The notes below the pieces were generated by a model. The model worked only from the letters and a program-made list of their open reading frames with translations. It made no database searches and was not told the origin of the DNA. A program made the position numbers and the translations under genes. Of a stretch of DNA of 64,000 nucleotides, positions 24,180 to 35,433 are shown piece by piece. Every line of letters starts with the position of its first letter. Position 1 is the stretch's first letter. The stretch comes from Hofstenia miamia (Eukaryota > Xenacoelomorpha > Acoela): contig SCFE01000093.1 in the NCBI GenBank assembly GCA_004352715.1, positions 30,656 to 94,655 on the forward strand. The letters are read 5' to 3'.

Positions 24180-24358
24180 AATTCAACTAAAAAGTTGTGC
24201 GCAAAGTTGTAAGTGTGTACGCAAATATTTTTGCTGTGAACTTTATAATTACCCGAAAAGTTGCGCGCAAAGTTGGAAGTGTGTACGCAAAATATTTTTG
24301 CTGTGAACTTTATAATTACCCAAAAAGTTGTGCGCAAAGTTGTAGGTGTGCACGCTAC
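24180..24358. repeat. Right subterminal array: three tandem ~63-bp units
   Basis: Units contain AAGTTGTGCGCAAAGTTG, then GTGTACGCAAA and TTTTGCTGTGAACTTTATAA, beginning near 24191, 24259 and 24322. The last ends in the terminal inverted repeat. An open stretch on the minus strand here is only a by-product of the array. Confidence 0.8.
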
Positions 24359-24759
24359 TTAAGTTCATCCTAAACATGACCCTCCAAATACACTTCTTGG
24401 GAACAACACCAGTTTTTGTTTAATCTACATGTAAGTTGTGTTAAATCTTGAATTACTTTGTTAACCCATACATTAAATTTTTTAATGACTTAGGTTATTC
24501 CAAGGTGTGCTTAAAAATTCAAAGGAAATCATTATCAATAAAAAATCAAATGATATTTCCTGAAAAAAACGTTGTGCCATATATGGCCCACCTAGGATTT
24601 TTGACATTACATTAAAATAACATGGAAATAGTTAAACGGCATTAATAGCACACAAGGACTGTAGATGTTAAGCAGTGCAGCATAATAACCGAAGTATAAT
24701 TCTTCCTTAAAGCAGGCCTCGTTTATATATCAAATGGTATCAAAACTTGAAATAATATA

Positions 24760-25355
24760 CAGGGTGTTCGCGATCTCCCCGTCGTTTTTTAAACTCAATC
24801 ATAGCTCTTGGACTCTTGTGAATTTGAAGGGGCGGATTTTCTCTTCTTTTAAAACTTTATGCACTGAAGAGACAGATACACCAACAGCTTGACTTACTTT
24901 TCTTTGAGATGTAGTGGGGCAATCACCAAAAGCTGAAACAATTGCTTCTCTCTTCTCACTTGATAAACGTCTGTTCCTGTGATTTCCTATTGGTGGCCGT
25001 GGAAGCACTGATAATGTTTCTCTGAAACGGTTTTTCCAGTCACGTAGAGTTCGTACAGGTGGGGCTTCTTTATTATACCTTTCAGAGAACTTGCGGCATG
25101 CCTCTTCGCAGTTAAACACCGTCGCATAGGAAACAATCATTGAAATTTCATCTAACGTATAGTCTCTGTATTCCATTATTGATTATCAATTTGATTACAA
25201 ATGCAATCTGTGTATTGAAAGTAATGGAGGACACATTGAACACTTGCTTTAATTTTATGTTTGTTGTTGGTATTAATATAATTAGTGTTTATTTTAATCA
25301 TTATTTTTCGTTATGATTGAGTTTAAAAAACGGCGGGGAGATCGCGAACACCCTG
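24760..25355 (-). mobile_element. 596-bp mariner-type element with ~44-bp inverted repeats
   Basis: Both ends read CAGGGTGTTCGCGATCTCCC and continue inward through CGYCGTTTTTTAAACTCAATCATA with a single mismatch, so the repeats extend about 44 bp. TA flanks each end (24758-24759 and 25356-25357), the Tc1/mariner target. It encodes one DUF4817-like DNA-binding protein on the minus strand and no catalytic DDE domain. It lies in a CSPG4-like intron. The near-identical ends suggest recent mobility in trans. Confidence 0.92.
24799..25176 (-). CDS. DUF4817-like helix-turn-helix transposon protein, DNA-binding part only
   Basis: 125 residues from ATG, MEYRDYTLDEISMIVSYATV. An N-terminal HTH of about 55 residues (CEEACRKFSERYN then PPVRTLRDWKNRF) is followed by a linker with PIGNHRNRR and a second HTH (TSQRKVSQAVGVSVSSVHKV), ending RPFKFTRVQEL. 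In intact members of this insect-type family, a VQEL motif leads into the DDE transposase domain. Here the stop codon follows directly and falls within the terminal inverted repeat. The open frame has no internal stop. It is either an internally deleted transposase or a free DNA-binding product able to compete for ends; the latter is inference. Confidence 0.82.
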   Translation of the reverse strand: MEYRDYTLDEISMIVSYATVFNCEEACRKFSERYNKEAPPVRTLRDWKNRFRETLSVLPRPPIGNHRNRRLSSEKREAIVSAFGDCPTTSQRKVSQAVGVSVSSVHKVLKEEKIRPFKFTRVQEL

Positions 25356-25417
25356 TACTTTTACTAGATTTGTAAACTAAGTTCAAATGTAAGAATAAAA
25401 CGTAAAATGGAACTTAC

Positions 25418-27158
25418 TCTATTGGTTTCATCTTTCCATACGTAGCAATCAACTTTATTGACCCATGAAGATTAGTTTGATTCGTGGGTAAGTCTTTACT
25501 AGGATTTAAATTAAGTCTTAACCTTCTATCAAATATTTCATTCTGAAAAAAAGTTTCGCCAACAGATTGCCATACTTCAAAGTCATTCTGTCGTTCTAGT
25601 ACAACATATTCTGACAAAGGCGGCTGTATGGTGAATAAAACATCACCTTCGAAATCAGTGACGCGATCTTTTTCCGCTTTTCTGACGTAGAGATTTCTTA
25701 CAACGTATATTCCCATTGTCAAGAACCAATTCGTCACTATTTCGGGATAAGGTTTAGAAACAGTGACTGGCTGATTGTAAATAATTTGCCAAGAAAGCTT
25801 AGAAATTTCAATTGTTAACATGTTGTTAGGATGATAAATTTGTGTATCGTTGTCAACAGCAATGAAGGATAGAGTTAAGGATAAATAAGATAAACTATTT
25901 TTATTTAAAGGCCTATGAGAAATAGCAACGTTTCCCTCAATGAGCTGAGAATACTTAAAAGTGTCCGCCTTCTCATCATTTACTAAAATCTCGATTTTTG
26001 AGTTGACCAAGTTTTCGAGGCCTCCAATTAGGTAAATTTCAATAAATGCAGGAGGATCATCAGCATCAATGATTTTAAAGTAGTCCGTTGTTAGGACGCG
26101 AGAGTTATTATATTCAATATAAAAAACTTCTGGCAATCCAGTGATGACGACTTCAGTTGGATCGTTTACACTTTCCACGAATACATCAAATCTGTACTTC
26201 TTTACTGGACCAACAGACTTAGGACGCTTCCGATAAAGATCCAGAGTAAAGCTATCAGAATCATTTTCAACTCCATTGTGGGCATATGAAATGTTGCCAG
26301 CAAGAAGACTGCTCAACCGAAAACTCTTCAATGAACGCTTTTGAGCTTGCAAATTACCAATTATGGAACCACATGAAGGGGTTTGAGTAACTCTAAAAAG
26401 ATAGTTTGTAGGATCCTTTAGGCTGAGGTCAATTGATATTTTTGTGGATTCCCCTTCAGTTGCATTGAAATCTAGAACTACAATTGAATTGCTTGACCCA
26501 GGTGAGTCACTTAACACTGACTGGGATATTGGCATACAGGCTGACTTTACATCATTTGCTAAACAGTATTCACCGCTTTCACAACCAGTTTCAAAACAAC
26601 TCAAAAATTCTGGTCCAATTCCACAAGTCGATAATACACCTTCACTAAAACTTATATTATGGGGTAGTAAATCTTTAAAAATTGTTGACGATTTATAAAA
26701 AATATTCCGCAAACATAACGGAGGAGAATGTGTCTTAGTTCCCAGTTGATATTCATTAAACAGAAATTGCATTTCCATAGTTTCAAATTGTATCTCTTTT
26801 CTTTCATTGCGATCAACTGATAAAGAAAGTCCAGATTTGGTTAATATAATATAAACTTTATGCCATCTAGTGTTAGCAATAAACGAATCACCTTTTGATT
26901 GGATGATAACATTATTACAAAAATCGGGATTATTTCTATGCAAATACGAAACATAATGAACTAACACATATTCACCACTGCTGGATATGCCAATGGTAAG
27001 CGTTTGCAGGGGTCCATTTAATACAAGTATAGTCCCATGAAATTCATAAGCCAGTTCAGCCAAAAATTCAAATTCTACGTGTATACTAACTACTCTACTG
27101 GAAACGTCTGAATTCGGAATTTCGCGTTGAAGGAATGTAGATTCAGTGAATTGGACTT
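25418..27158 (-). CDS. CSPG4-like large exon (laminin G domain, Cys linker, CSPG repeats)
   Basis: A 1,741-bp exon, about 580 codons. Acceptor TTGTATTTAG, entering in phase 1 so that two bases complete a codon; donor ATAGA|GTAAGT, leaving in phase 2. The first roughly 190 residues form a laminin G domain: VSIHVEFEFLAELAYEFHGT, ILVLNGPLQTLTIGIS, NTRWHKVYIILTKSGLSLSV and DRNERKEIQFE (the W-H-K-V and S-V-D landmarks). A linker with six cysteines follows (STCGIGPEFLSCFETGCESG). CSPG repeats begin about residue 225, e.g. ISYAHNGVENDSDSFTLD and YFKIIDADDPPAFIEIYL. It corresponds to the second laminin G domain and first CSPG repeats of NG2. Confidence 0.93.
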
Positions 27159-30100
27159 CTAAATACAACTTAATTATATTTAATAGTATTTACTTTACCC
27201 GATTTCAAATCTCTTCATATTAATCTGAAAAATTATTCAAAATTCCAAAAATCCAGAATTATAAAAAATTCAGACATACAATATCTATTACTGGAAGCAA
27301 TACATGTAACAGCAATATTGTATTGAACTTTGTTGAAACATTTAGTCAACACCTATTTATATTATACAATAAATTCCAGATTTTGGTGTCATTCAAATTC
27401 AAGATTCGCAATGAATTTTGGTATTGGAAAGTATTAATAAATATGAATTTAAGATGTACATCAATGTATAGATATACATATATTCTTCGTGATATCGTTT
27501 ATTGAATTTAAAAAATAAACAGGCCTTCAGAAAAGGACCAATTGTAAGCCGTTGCTCACAAAAGGTCCCCGACGTGTAGCGTTTAATTTAATTATTCGAG
27601 GAGTTTTCAAGGGCCAGATGGCTACACAAATCGATGAAACGACGAGGGAGAATGACAAGTGAAATCCCCTGAGGGCATGGGTAAGGCAAACTGCAAAGAG
27701 ACCGTGTGACACTCCAATTTTTCCTCCATTTATACAGATATATACATTACATTTCCTAATGCGTTGGAAATATATTGTGGAGGTATCAAGGAAAATTAGG
27801 AATTCCTCCGGGTTTAATTAAATAAAACGCCCATCACAATTCAATTTTTTGAACGCTTAACTAATGATGTTTTAATAGACAATGAAGAGGTTACAAATCC
27901 AAATATTGCATAAAATAATTTCAAAAATGAACCTGAAATTCCACTAAATTTAGCATTACTAACTCAAGTTGGGCGGTCTAGTAATACGTTACTTTAAGCT
28001 AAAGAATGAAATTAGTTTGTAATACTTAAAATTCAATTAAAGAAATACAATAGCAAGGTTGGGAAAAGATGGTTTGCAATCTCAGTATTCAGCAAGCTTT
28101 CCTTCAAAATCAGAGCTAGCATGATATATACATGTAGACTTTCAAGGTTAACTGGATTTTTGCATTATTGTGATGATGTATGGTATGTTTGAAAACTTAA
28201 GATTTTACTAAATTCTGATAAAATTTTCACATACTCTGACATATGAGTTTGTAAGAATTGCAATTTTTTCATCATAAAGGATCGAGTTCATCATGCAAGA
28301 TTAAGTCTGCCTACTATTCAGAATCTTCTAGTTATTCAATGCAAAATGCATATGCAACTTTTCAAGTAAACAATGTACAAATGAACTTGGGTTTCAAATT
28401 ATCTAATGTAGACTAAGATTCAGAGGCTTAAAAATAAAAAAATTAAAAGCCAGGTTGAGATGGATAACCATAGAATGAAATAATTGATTAACAGATGGCG
28501 ACGTATAAATTGGAATATAGAAAACACTAAAACTATTACTCGATCACTAAGGTGAGCAGAGCAGCTGATGGAAAATTAAGTTAAATGGCGGCCTTTAATC
28601 TTAAAGAATCAATTAAATTGCCAGTTCGTTCAACCAAAGATCCATAAACAACGAAATTATTTAAATTATAACACTCCTGACGAAAGTCTATAAACTTTCT
28701 TCTTCACTTTATAGCAACTCTCATAAATTTATAGAACAAATTCATATTTCTCACCAGAAGTCAGTTGACAGCATTCTACAAGGATATGAAGATGTTTGCA
28801 ATTAATAAAATATATCAACCTGTGAAAAATCTTTAATAGTAAAAAATTTACTTATTAACTTTATTATAAAATTAATTACAATTGGCAATTTCATTAAAGA
28901 AAAAATATGTCACAGTTGTCCAACCGTAATTTATTGCAATCTCACACTTAGAAGAATAAATTTTATTTTTAAACTTAAGAAATTTCGCAAGATTGTGATA
29001 TGGACACCTCTATGGGTCTGCGCCCTCCATGTAATGGTGAATTTTGTACTAAACCACATTCATGTGCTTAAGTTACATAAAAATAAATACGTTTTTAAAA
29101 ATTCTTTGCATACCTAATGCTCAGAAAAAAAGGTATAAACTCCATTACTAGTCTCAACTATTTTTTCTGTAAATTGACAAATCAAGTCCATTCAGGAGGT
29201 CGTCGCGCCTTAGATGTTTGAACGGGTTCAAGGTCACGACTAGACACGAATTAAAGGTGAAAATGACATTGAAGACAGTTTTTAACCATAAGATGTCTTC
29301 AGAACTTAGATATCATTCTCAGTTTATGAGGTTTTAAAGTTTTTTTAAAAAAAGCATTCACATATTTTAAAATAATCTTAGTGGAAATAACGGTTAATGC
29401 TACCAGCAAAATTCAAATGCCAAGCATTAAATATGAAGGTTTCAATTTCTACACTATATAATTGGCAACTTTTCTTTGCAGGAGATTGACGGCAGAATGA
29501 AAGTTTTGCAAAACGGTAAATGGTGCCAAACATTAAAAAAATAATTGAAATATTCTTTCAATTCAATGTACGTCTGGGTATTAAAATGCACATGCTAATT
29601 GTGAAGGTAATGTATTTTGAATTTAATTATATGTTCATCCATTGCACAAAAAACACAGGAACAAACCGAATCGATGGTTTAGAAATTCACGAAATTTGCT
29701 GGGACTAAAACAACTGGGAGACGTATCGCCAAAGGAGATATTTGGCTGCAGAGTAATTAAAGAAGAACAGAGCCGAAAGCGCAAACTGCTCGACTGACTA
29801 ATAGTATGCGATTTTAGAAAATTACCGGAAATTAATCCCATTAGTTGAACTCACATGGTGTTAACATCGAAAACGACGTAAAAGGCATTACACCAAGCGA
29901 ACATAATCTATCCTTACATTCAATTACTCTACACATTTAACTGCAAAATTACCTACACCCCATTTGTCCATTTTCTATTAAGCTAATGCAGTGCTGTCGG
30001 GAATGGCGCCTTTGAAGCAGATAGAGGCAGCAGACATTTATAATTCAGGATATCTAGTCAATCGAATACCGATTATAAAAAAATTATTACAAATATTGAG

Positions 30101-30722
30101 AATAATCTGTTCGAGGTTAGATGGTCACCAGTAGTTGATTTCTGTAGTATCCGAGCATCAATTCTGTTTTGGTTGGGTGGAAAGCTAGGTCGAGAGTGTC
30201 TGAGAAATCAGTCAATAATACTCGACCTAAGTAGTGAAAATGGAAAATTTATCATGTCCGATACAATGTTAAAAAAGAACAGACGAGATTTAAACCATAA
30301 AGCCAAAAGGAATTGAAGCGCAGTCGACATCAAACCACACATTTCAATTTAACAAAATTTTGTATTTGCGACTGCATACTGTGTCATATACAGATTAATC
30401 CTAGGACGACTTGGAAAGATGATTCAGAGAAATAGTTGTATTCAATGATAAAGATTTTGACTTTCATTCCAATAATTCAATTTAATTCAGCAATTAGGTT
30501 TTTCATTCTTCAGTCAACACTGATCTCCAAATTTTATATGCGACAGAAGCAAAAAATTATTTTTATACATAAAGAAAATATAAAACACGAATACACATGA
30601 TATATATATATATANNNNNNNNNNNNNNNNNNNNNNNNNNNNNNNNNNNNNNNNNNNNNNNNNNNNNNNNNNNNNNNNNNNNNNNNNNNNNNNNNNNNNN
30701 NNNNNNNNNNNNNNNNNNNNNN

Positions 30723-30755
<33 letters not shown>

Positions 30756-33599
30756 TGGAGGGGGCTAAGTAATATAGGGAATATATTTAGCACCTGCTAT
30801 GTTTCACTTCCCCATACGGCTTAAACATTCGGAAACAATGATAAAAGTAACGTGCGCACACTAGTGTATAAATAAAAGCAAATTTCAAATTTTGGGCGAA
30901 ATATAATTTTTTTTTAAAAAATTAAAAAAATTTGAGCTGTTGAGAAAAAATTCAAAATTGATATAATTGGCCATTTCTTCTAATACCAATATTAACATTT
31001 CTATCTGACTTCCTTCAGTTTATGTAAATATCTGCATTTTTAAATGCCTAATAAATTTTTATACTGTAATAGAATGCACTTCCTTTTACAGGCCATAGTA
31101 AAACAGCCAAAAAATGATGTACATCGCACATGTGATAACTAGGGCGATTTTTTAACTAAAAAACTTGATATTTTGACCCAAATTTTTTTACTCTTTTGAT
31201 TTAAAAACGTAATTCTTTACCTAAAAAATTGACCTAAACATTTTTTAGCTTTTGTAAAATTCGTGTATTCTATGCTAGACATAATCAACTAGGTATTAAG
31301 AAGCACCAATATTGGACTGCATATTATCCCTAGAATTGATATAGTCTTAAGCAAGCATTGAAAAGAACCTTTCCATAGATTATTCATTAAGTCCTGTAAG
31401 ATATAGTTTTCAATTTTCGGGTAAGCATCCAAAATTGAAATTTTTTTAGGTTCAAATCATTTTACAAATCCAATTCATTTCATAGTAATTTGTGGCGAGC
31501 ACTAACTTTTGCATTATTGCCTCATTGATAGGATGACATTTCTTGTTCATCAACAATGACACCCTTGGTAATGTCATTTTTCTAAATATTAGCAAAATTT
31601 TAAAATAGTAATTAAATGCTTGATCTAACTTATCTCTATTTTAATAGCTAAAAATTTGCAATGATGTTTTCCCATGTTTTTGTAACCATTAAAGTTATAT
31701 TTTTAAAACCTACACGAAATGGAAATGAGGGTCAAGGCTTAAAGATAGAGGCTTTTGGTTACAATTTTGATGCAAAACTCATAAATTTTATCGAATCCTT
31801 TGCTTTTAAAAATGTTAATTTTTTGTACTACATGGTTTTAAAGAGCTTTTTATGAAAATCATTCATAAATTGTTTCTCTTCCAAAAAACTTGGCCTAAAT
31901 ATTTGAACACAAAGAAAATTTTTTTACCTAATTCCAAATGTTGTAAAATTTTTACTTTCTTTTGACCTTAAAACTTTTAAAATATGCATTAAAACAATTA
32001 AATTTTTAGATATTTAGGCAAAATTGACCTTTATTTCAAACAGGCACATCAAGTCAAAACTAAAATTAGAACGACGTTCAAAAATCCAGCTTTTATCGCT
32101 TTAACAAAAAATAATATTCTGCTATCTAAAGCAATTGAAATAGATGGTGATAGAGTTCTGCAAAATATTAAAAGATTTTGCCGAATTTAAGGATCAAGTT
32201 TTAAGACAATAGAACGTTTCAAATTCCCATTCCGAACAAGCATACACTGAGACGACTTGTAAAAGAACTGCTAAAATGTTAGAAGAAAGTTTTTAATGAC
32301 GTGACATAGTCTAAAAGATTCCTCACTGCTTTCTAATATGTCCAATTCCCACGAGAAGCACCAAGAAATTTAGTGCATTGTTGACCTGAATAATGCCATC
32401 TTCACTTAAATAGCAATGGTGTAATGAAATAAAAATTAAAACGTCTGTTAAACTCTCTCAAAAGCTCCATTGTATTTCATTCACATCTTAATTCAAATAT
32501 AACGGACTTCAAGGTGTGAAGCAGCTTATGCTGGTACACACATGATAACTGTAAAGTACTTTAAAAAGTGCGTTTTAACTTTAACAACATCTCGTTATAA
32601 AATACTTAAAATGCATTAATTACAACAGTAGAATACAATAATCTTTGAAAGCAATCATTTTAGATATACATTCAGTCTCCATCGTAGTGCCAATCCATCT
32701 GTACTACCCAGGTTGAGGACACCCCGTGTATTAATCGCAGGCTTAAAAGAAAATTGGGTGAATTTTTTCAACTCCTAAAATATACATCGTTGTGACTAGT
32801 AAACCGTACCGCGGCGAACGACTGCTTACAGCAAACAATTTCAGTTTGATGCAGCATCATTACATTTACGGTTGCAAGGAGACATGACTTAATAGTTGCT
32901 TTAGTTACAATATACTATTCAATTAAAAATTGTGTTAAGTTTCCCCAAAATCCTGGTAAACGATAACAATGCAGATAAACTCCCCATTTTGGTTTAATAG
33001 ATCTTTAAGGCACAAGTTCCAATATACAGAAATCATCCCAGATTGTAAAAAGGAAAGCTTATTTTTTATCTAAAGGTGCGTCTTATATCTGAGTTTATAT
33101 GGCAATTTAAAATCATGCATTGGATTGGAATTTAAATTTTTTAATTAGCTCGATTAAAATTCCATTTACTATCGGCCGATATAACATTTAAAAACGCCAA
33201 TATTTTTAAATGCAAATAGAACATTGTTTATTGTATATGAAAAATGAAATTCACTGAACAACTTTGTATGAAAATTTATCTCTGAAATGTTTCTAGTGTG
33301 AGTAAACTGTAGCAGGCTGCTGCTAAAATTTAATATTCGTCTAGGAAATTTAAGGAATTGGTAAATTTTAATTTTTATAATATAATAAAAATTAATCTTA
33401 ACTACTCGTTATGCATTTTGAAGGGCAAAATCTATAAAACGAAATTGTTTAATTAGAGTCGGATGAGCAGACATTACCCAACGGTTAAACATGTCAATAT
33501 AACGATTTCGTGACAAGATTTATGGAGACAACCATGGACAACAAGAGGGCACCTTGTTCTGAAATCTTGGAAACAAAATCAATAACAGAAAAGGATTAC
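27159..33599 (-). other. Long AT-rich stretch, probable first large intron of the CSPG4-like gene
   Basis: If the candidate exon at 33768-33600 is real, this is a 6.4-kb intron. It includes an N gap (30615-30722). Small open stretches (27527-27712 minus, 29520-29841 both strands) carry no recognisable domain. A slightly GC-richer patch at 27520-27720 is unexplained. Confidence 0.45.
30601..30755. repeat. (TA)n microsatellite with 108-base N gap
   Basis: Pure TA repeat on both sides of an N run from 30615 to 30722. The gap presumably hides more TA repeat. Confidence 0.95.
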
Positions 33600-33768
33600 C
33601 TCTAAACAATAACGGGAAGTTAATGGAGGCAAGATTTACCGATGACATTTTACATTTACAGAAATTGAAAGTTCTTATATAATACACATCAATATCAAGC
33701 AAACTAACTTCACAAATAAAGCCCCTGAAAGGTTGTTTCATTGTCAAAGATATTAGGAGTGTGGGAAA
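33600..33768 (-). CDS. Candidate CSPG4-like exon (end of first laminin G domain)
   Basis: Acceptor CTCCTCAG at 33769-33770 (alternative CTTTCAG, start 33724) and donor TTTAGAG|GTAATC. It leaves in phase 1, exactly what the exon at 27158 needs. It reads QFPTLLISLTMKQPFRGFIC then EVSLLDIDVYYIRTFNFC, ending INFPLLFR. PFRG(F)ICEV resembles the P-F-x-G-C-I-x-x-V signature closing a laminin G domain, and its distance to the next domain is close to that in NG2. The usual cysteine is F, and competing open frames exist here. Treat as a proposal. Confidence 0.4.
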
Positions 33769-34390
33769 CTGAGGAGAATTGAATTTGATTGCGAGGTCTG
33801 GGTAAAATTTCGTTCTTATTAACAATCCTGTTACATAGATTACCTTCAATTTTTAACTTACGTAATATAAGGCCGGCGCAACCAACAAATTGACTTTCCC
33901 TTATGATTAAGTGCAACATTTATAATCGAAAAGCACAATGTTTTATCAATTTTATAGATGTTGCACACCATTTTCCAAAATCGCGCACACATATAAGTGT
34001 GGCCCCCAATATTTCACCGCAACATCTCGCGGATGTGTGCGCCCGGCTTAAGAGTTACCAAATACATAAAACCGTATATACAGTTAAATATATTTATATT
34101 ATGACATTCTAACTCAGTAAGATATTACGTACAAGCAAATAGCTGATATTGTGGTTAACACGTTTTACATCGCCTGATAGAGTTTTACTATTTTTAGTAT
34201 TTTTAATAAAGCAATTTTAACAAAAAATTACATGGAAAAATGCAAGAAGTGATGTTTGTCAGAGAAAAGTATCGCAATCATTTTTCCCCAATCATGCAAA
34301 GTTTGGGCTTGCCTATTGAATTCCCTGTTTTCAATTAGGCTTGGATGTCCTTTTTTGTAAATGTGATAGGAGGTTGCAATTGGTTGTGCT
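33769..34390. other. Non-coding stretch, position relative to the gene uncertain
   Basis: Either intron or upstream flank of the CSPG4-like gene. I could not find the signal-peptide exon or the body of the first laminin G domain here. Confidence 0.4.
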
Positions 34391-35433
34391 ATATATATAT
34401 ATATATANNNNNNNNNNNNNNNNNNNNNNNNNNNNNNNNNNNNNNNNNNNNNNNNNNNNNNNNNNNNNNNNNNNNNNNNNNNNNNNNNNNNNNNNNNNNN
34501 NNNNNNNNNNNNNNNNNNNNNNNNNNNNNNNNNNNNNNNNNNNNNNNNNNNNNNNNNNNNNNNNNNNNNNNNNNNNNNNNNNNNNNNNNNNNNNNNNNNN
34601 NNNNNNNNNNNNNNNNNNNNNNNNNNNNNNNNNNNNNNNNNNNNNNNNNNNNNNNNNNNNNNNNNNNNNNNNNNNNNNNNNNNNNNNNNNNNNNNNNNNN
34701 NNNNNNNNNNNNNNNNNNNNNNNNNNNNNNNNNNNNNNNNNNNNNNNNNNNNNNNNNNNNNNNNNNNNNNNNNNNNNNNNNNNNNNNNNNNNNNNNNNNN
34801 NNNNNNNNNNNNNNNNNNNNNNNNNNNNNNNNNNNNNNNNNNNNNNNNNNNNNNNNNNNNNNNNNNNNNNNNNNNNNNNNNNNNNNNNNNNNNNNNNNNN
34901 NNNNNNNNNNNNNNNNNNNNNNNNNNNNNNNNNNNNNNNNNNNNNNNNNNNNNNNNNNNNNNNNNNNNNNNNNNNNNNNNNNNNNNNNNNNNNNNNNNNN
35001 NNNNNNNNNNNNNNNNNNNNNNNNNNNNNNNNNNNNNNNNNNNNNNNNNNNNNNNNNNNNNNNNNNNNNNNNNNNNNNNNNNNNNNNNNNNNNNNNNNNN
35101 NNNNNNNNNNNNNNNNNNNNNNNNNNNNNNNNNNNNNNNNNNNNNNNNNNNNNNNNNNNNNNNNNNNNNNNNNNNNNNNNNNNNNNNNNNNNNNNNNNNN
35201 NNNNNNNNNNNNNNNNNNNNNNNNNNNNNNNNNNNNNNNNNNNNNNNNNNNNNNNNNNNNNNNNNNNNNNNNNNNNNNNNNNNNNNNNNNNNNNNNNNNN
35301 NNNNNNNNNNNNNNNNNNNNNNNNNNNNNNNNNNNNNNNNNNNNNNNNNNNNNNNNNNNNNNNNNNNNNNNNNNNNNNNNNNNNNNNNNNNNNNNNNNNN
35401 NNNNNNNATATATTTATATATATATATAATATT
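34391..35433. repeat. (TA)n microsatellite with 1,000-base N gap
   Basis: A TA repeat borders the N run 34408-35407 on both sides. Exactly 1,000 Ns indicates a gap of unspecified size. Confidence 0.95.

Larger units (their letters stand above)
22314..24362 (+). mobile_element. 2.0-kb DNA transposon derivative with TTAA flanks, carrying a MADF exon (PIF/Harbinger-like)
   Basis: The ends read TTAA|GTAGCGTGCACAC and GTGTGCACGCTAC|TTAA, continuing inward as TTACAACTTTGCGCGCAAC. The flank fits a TTAA target or a 3-bp TTA/TAA target. Subterminal repeats are prominent: AACTTTGCGCGCAACCT recurs three times at the left, and a roughly 63-bp unit with GCGCAAAGTTG and GTGTACGC recurs three times at the right. 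Inside are a partial MADF-domain exon and a later hAT insertion (22854-23661). No transposase is present. PIF/Harbinger transposons are known to carry a separate Myb/MADF DNA-binding protein, which is the basis for the tentative class. The element sits in a CSPG4-like intron. Confidence 0.75.

Noticed and set aside
24053-24337. 94-codon minus frame with repeated Phe-Ala-x-Asn motifs
   Set aside because: It is the tandem subterminal array of the MADF element read as protein.
26444-26698. 84-codon plus-strand frame opposite the large proteoglycan exon
   Set aside because: Antisense shadow of a well-supported exon.
33710-33919. Alternative frame with FVGCAGLIL, also laminin G-like
   Set aside because: Its donor options do not give the phase needed by the exon at 27158, and it reaches a stop; the overlapping frame ending at 33600 fits better.
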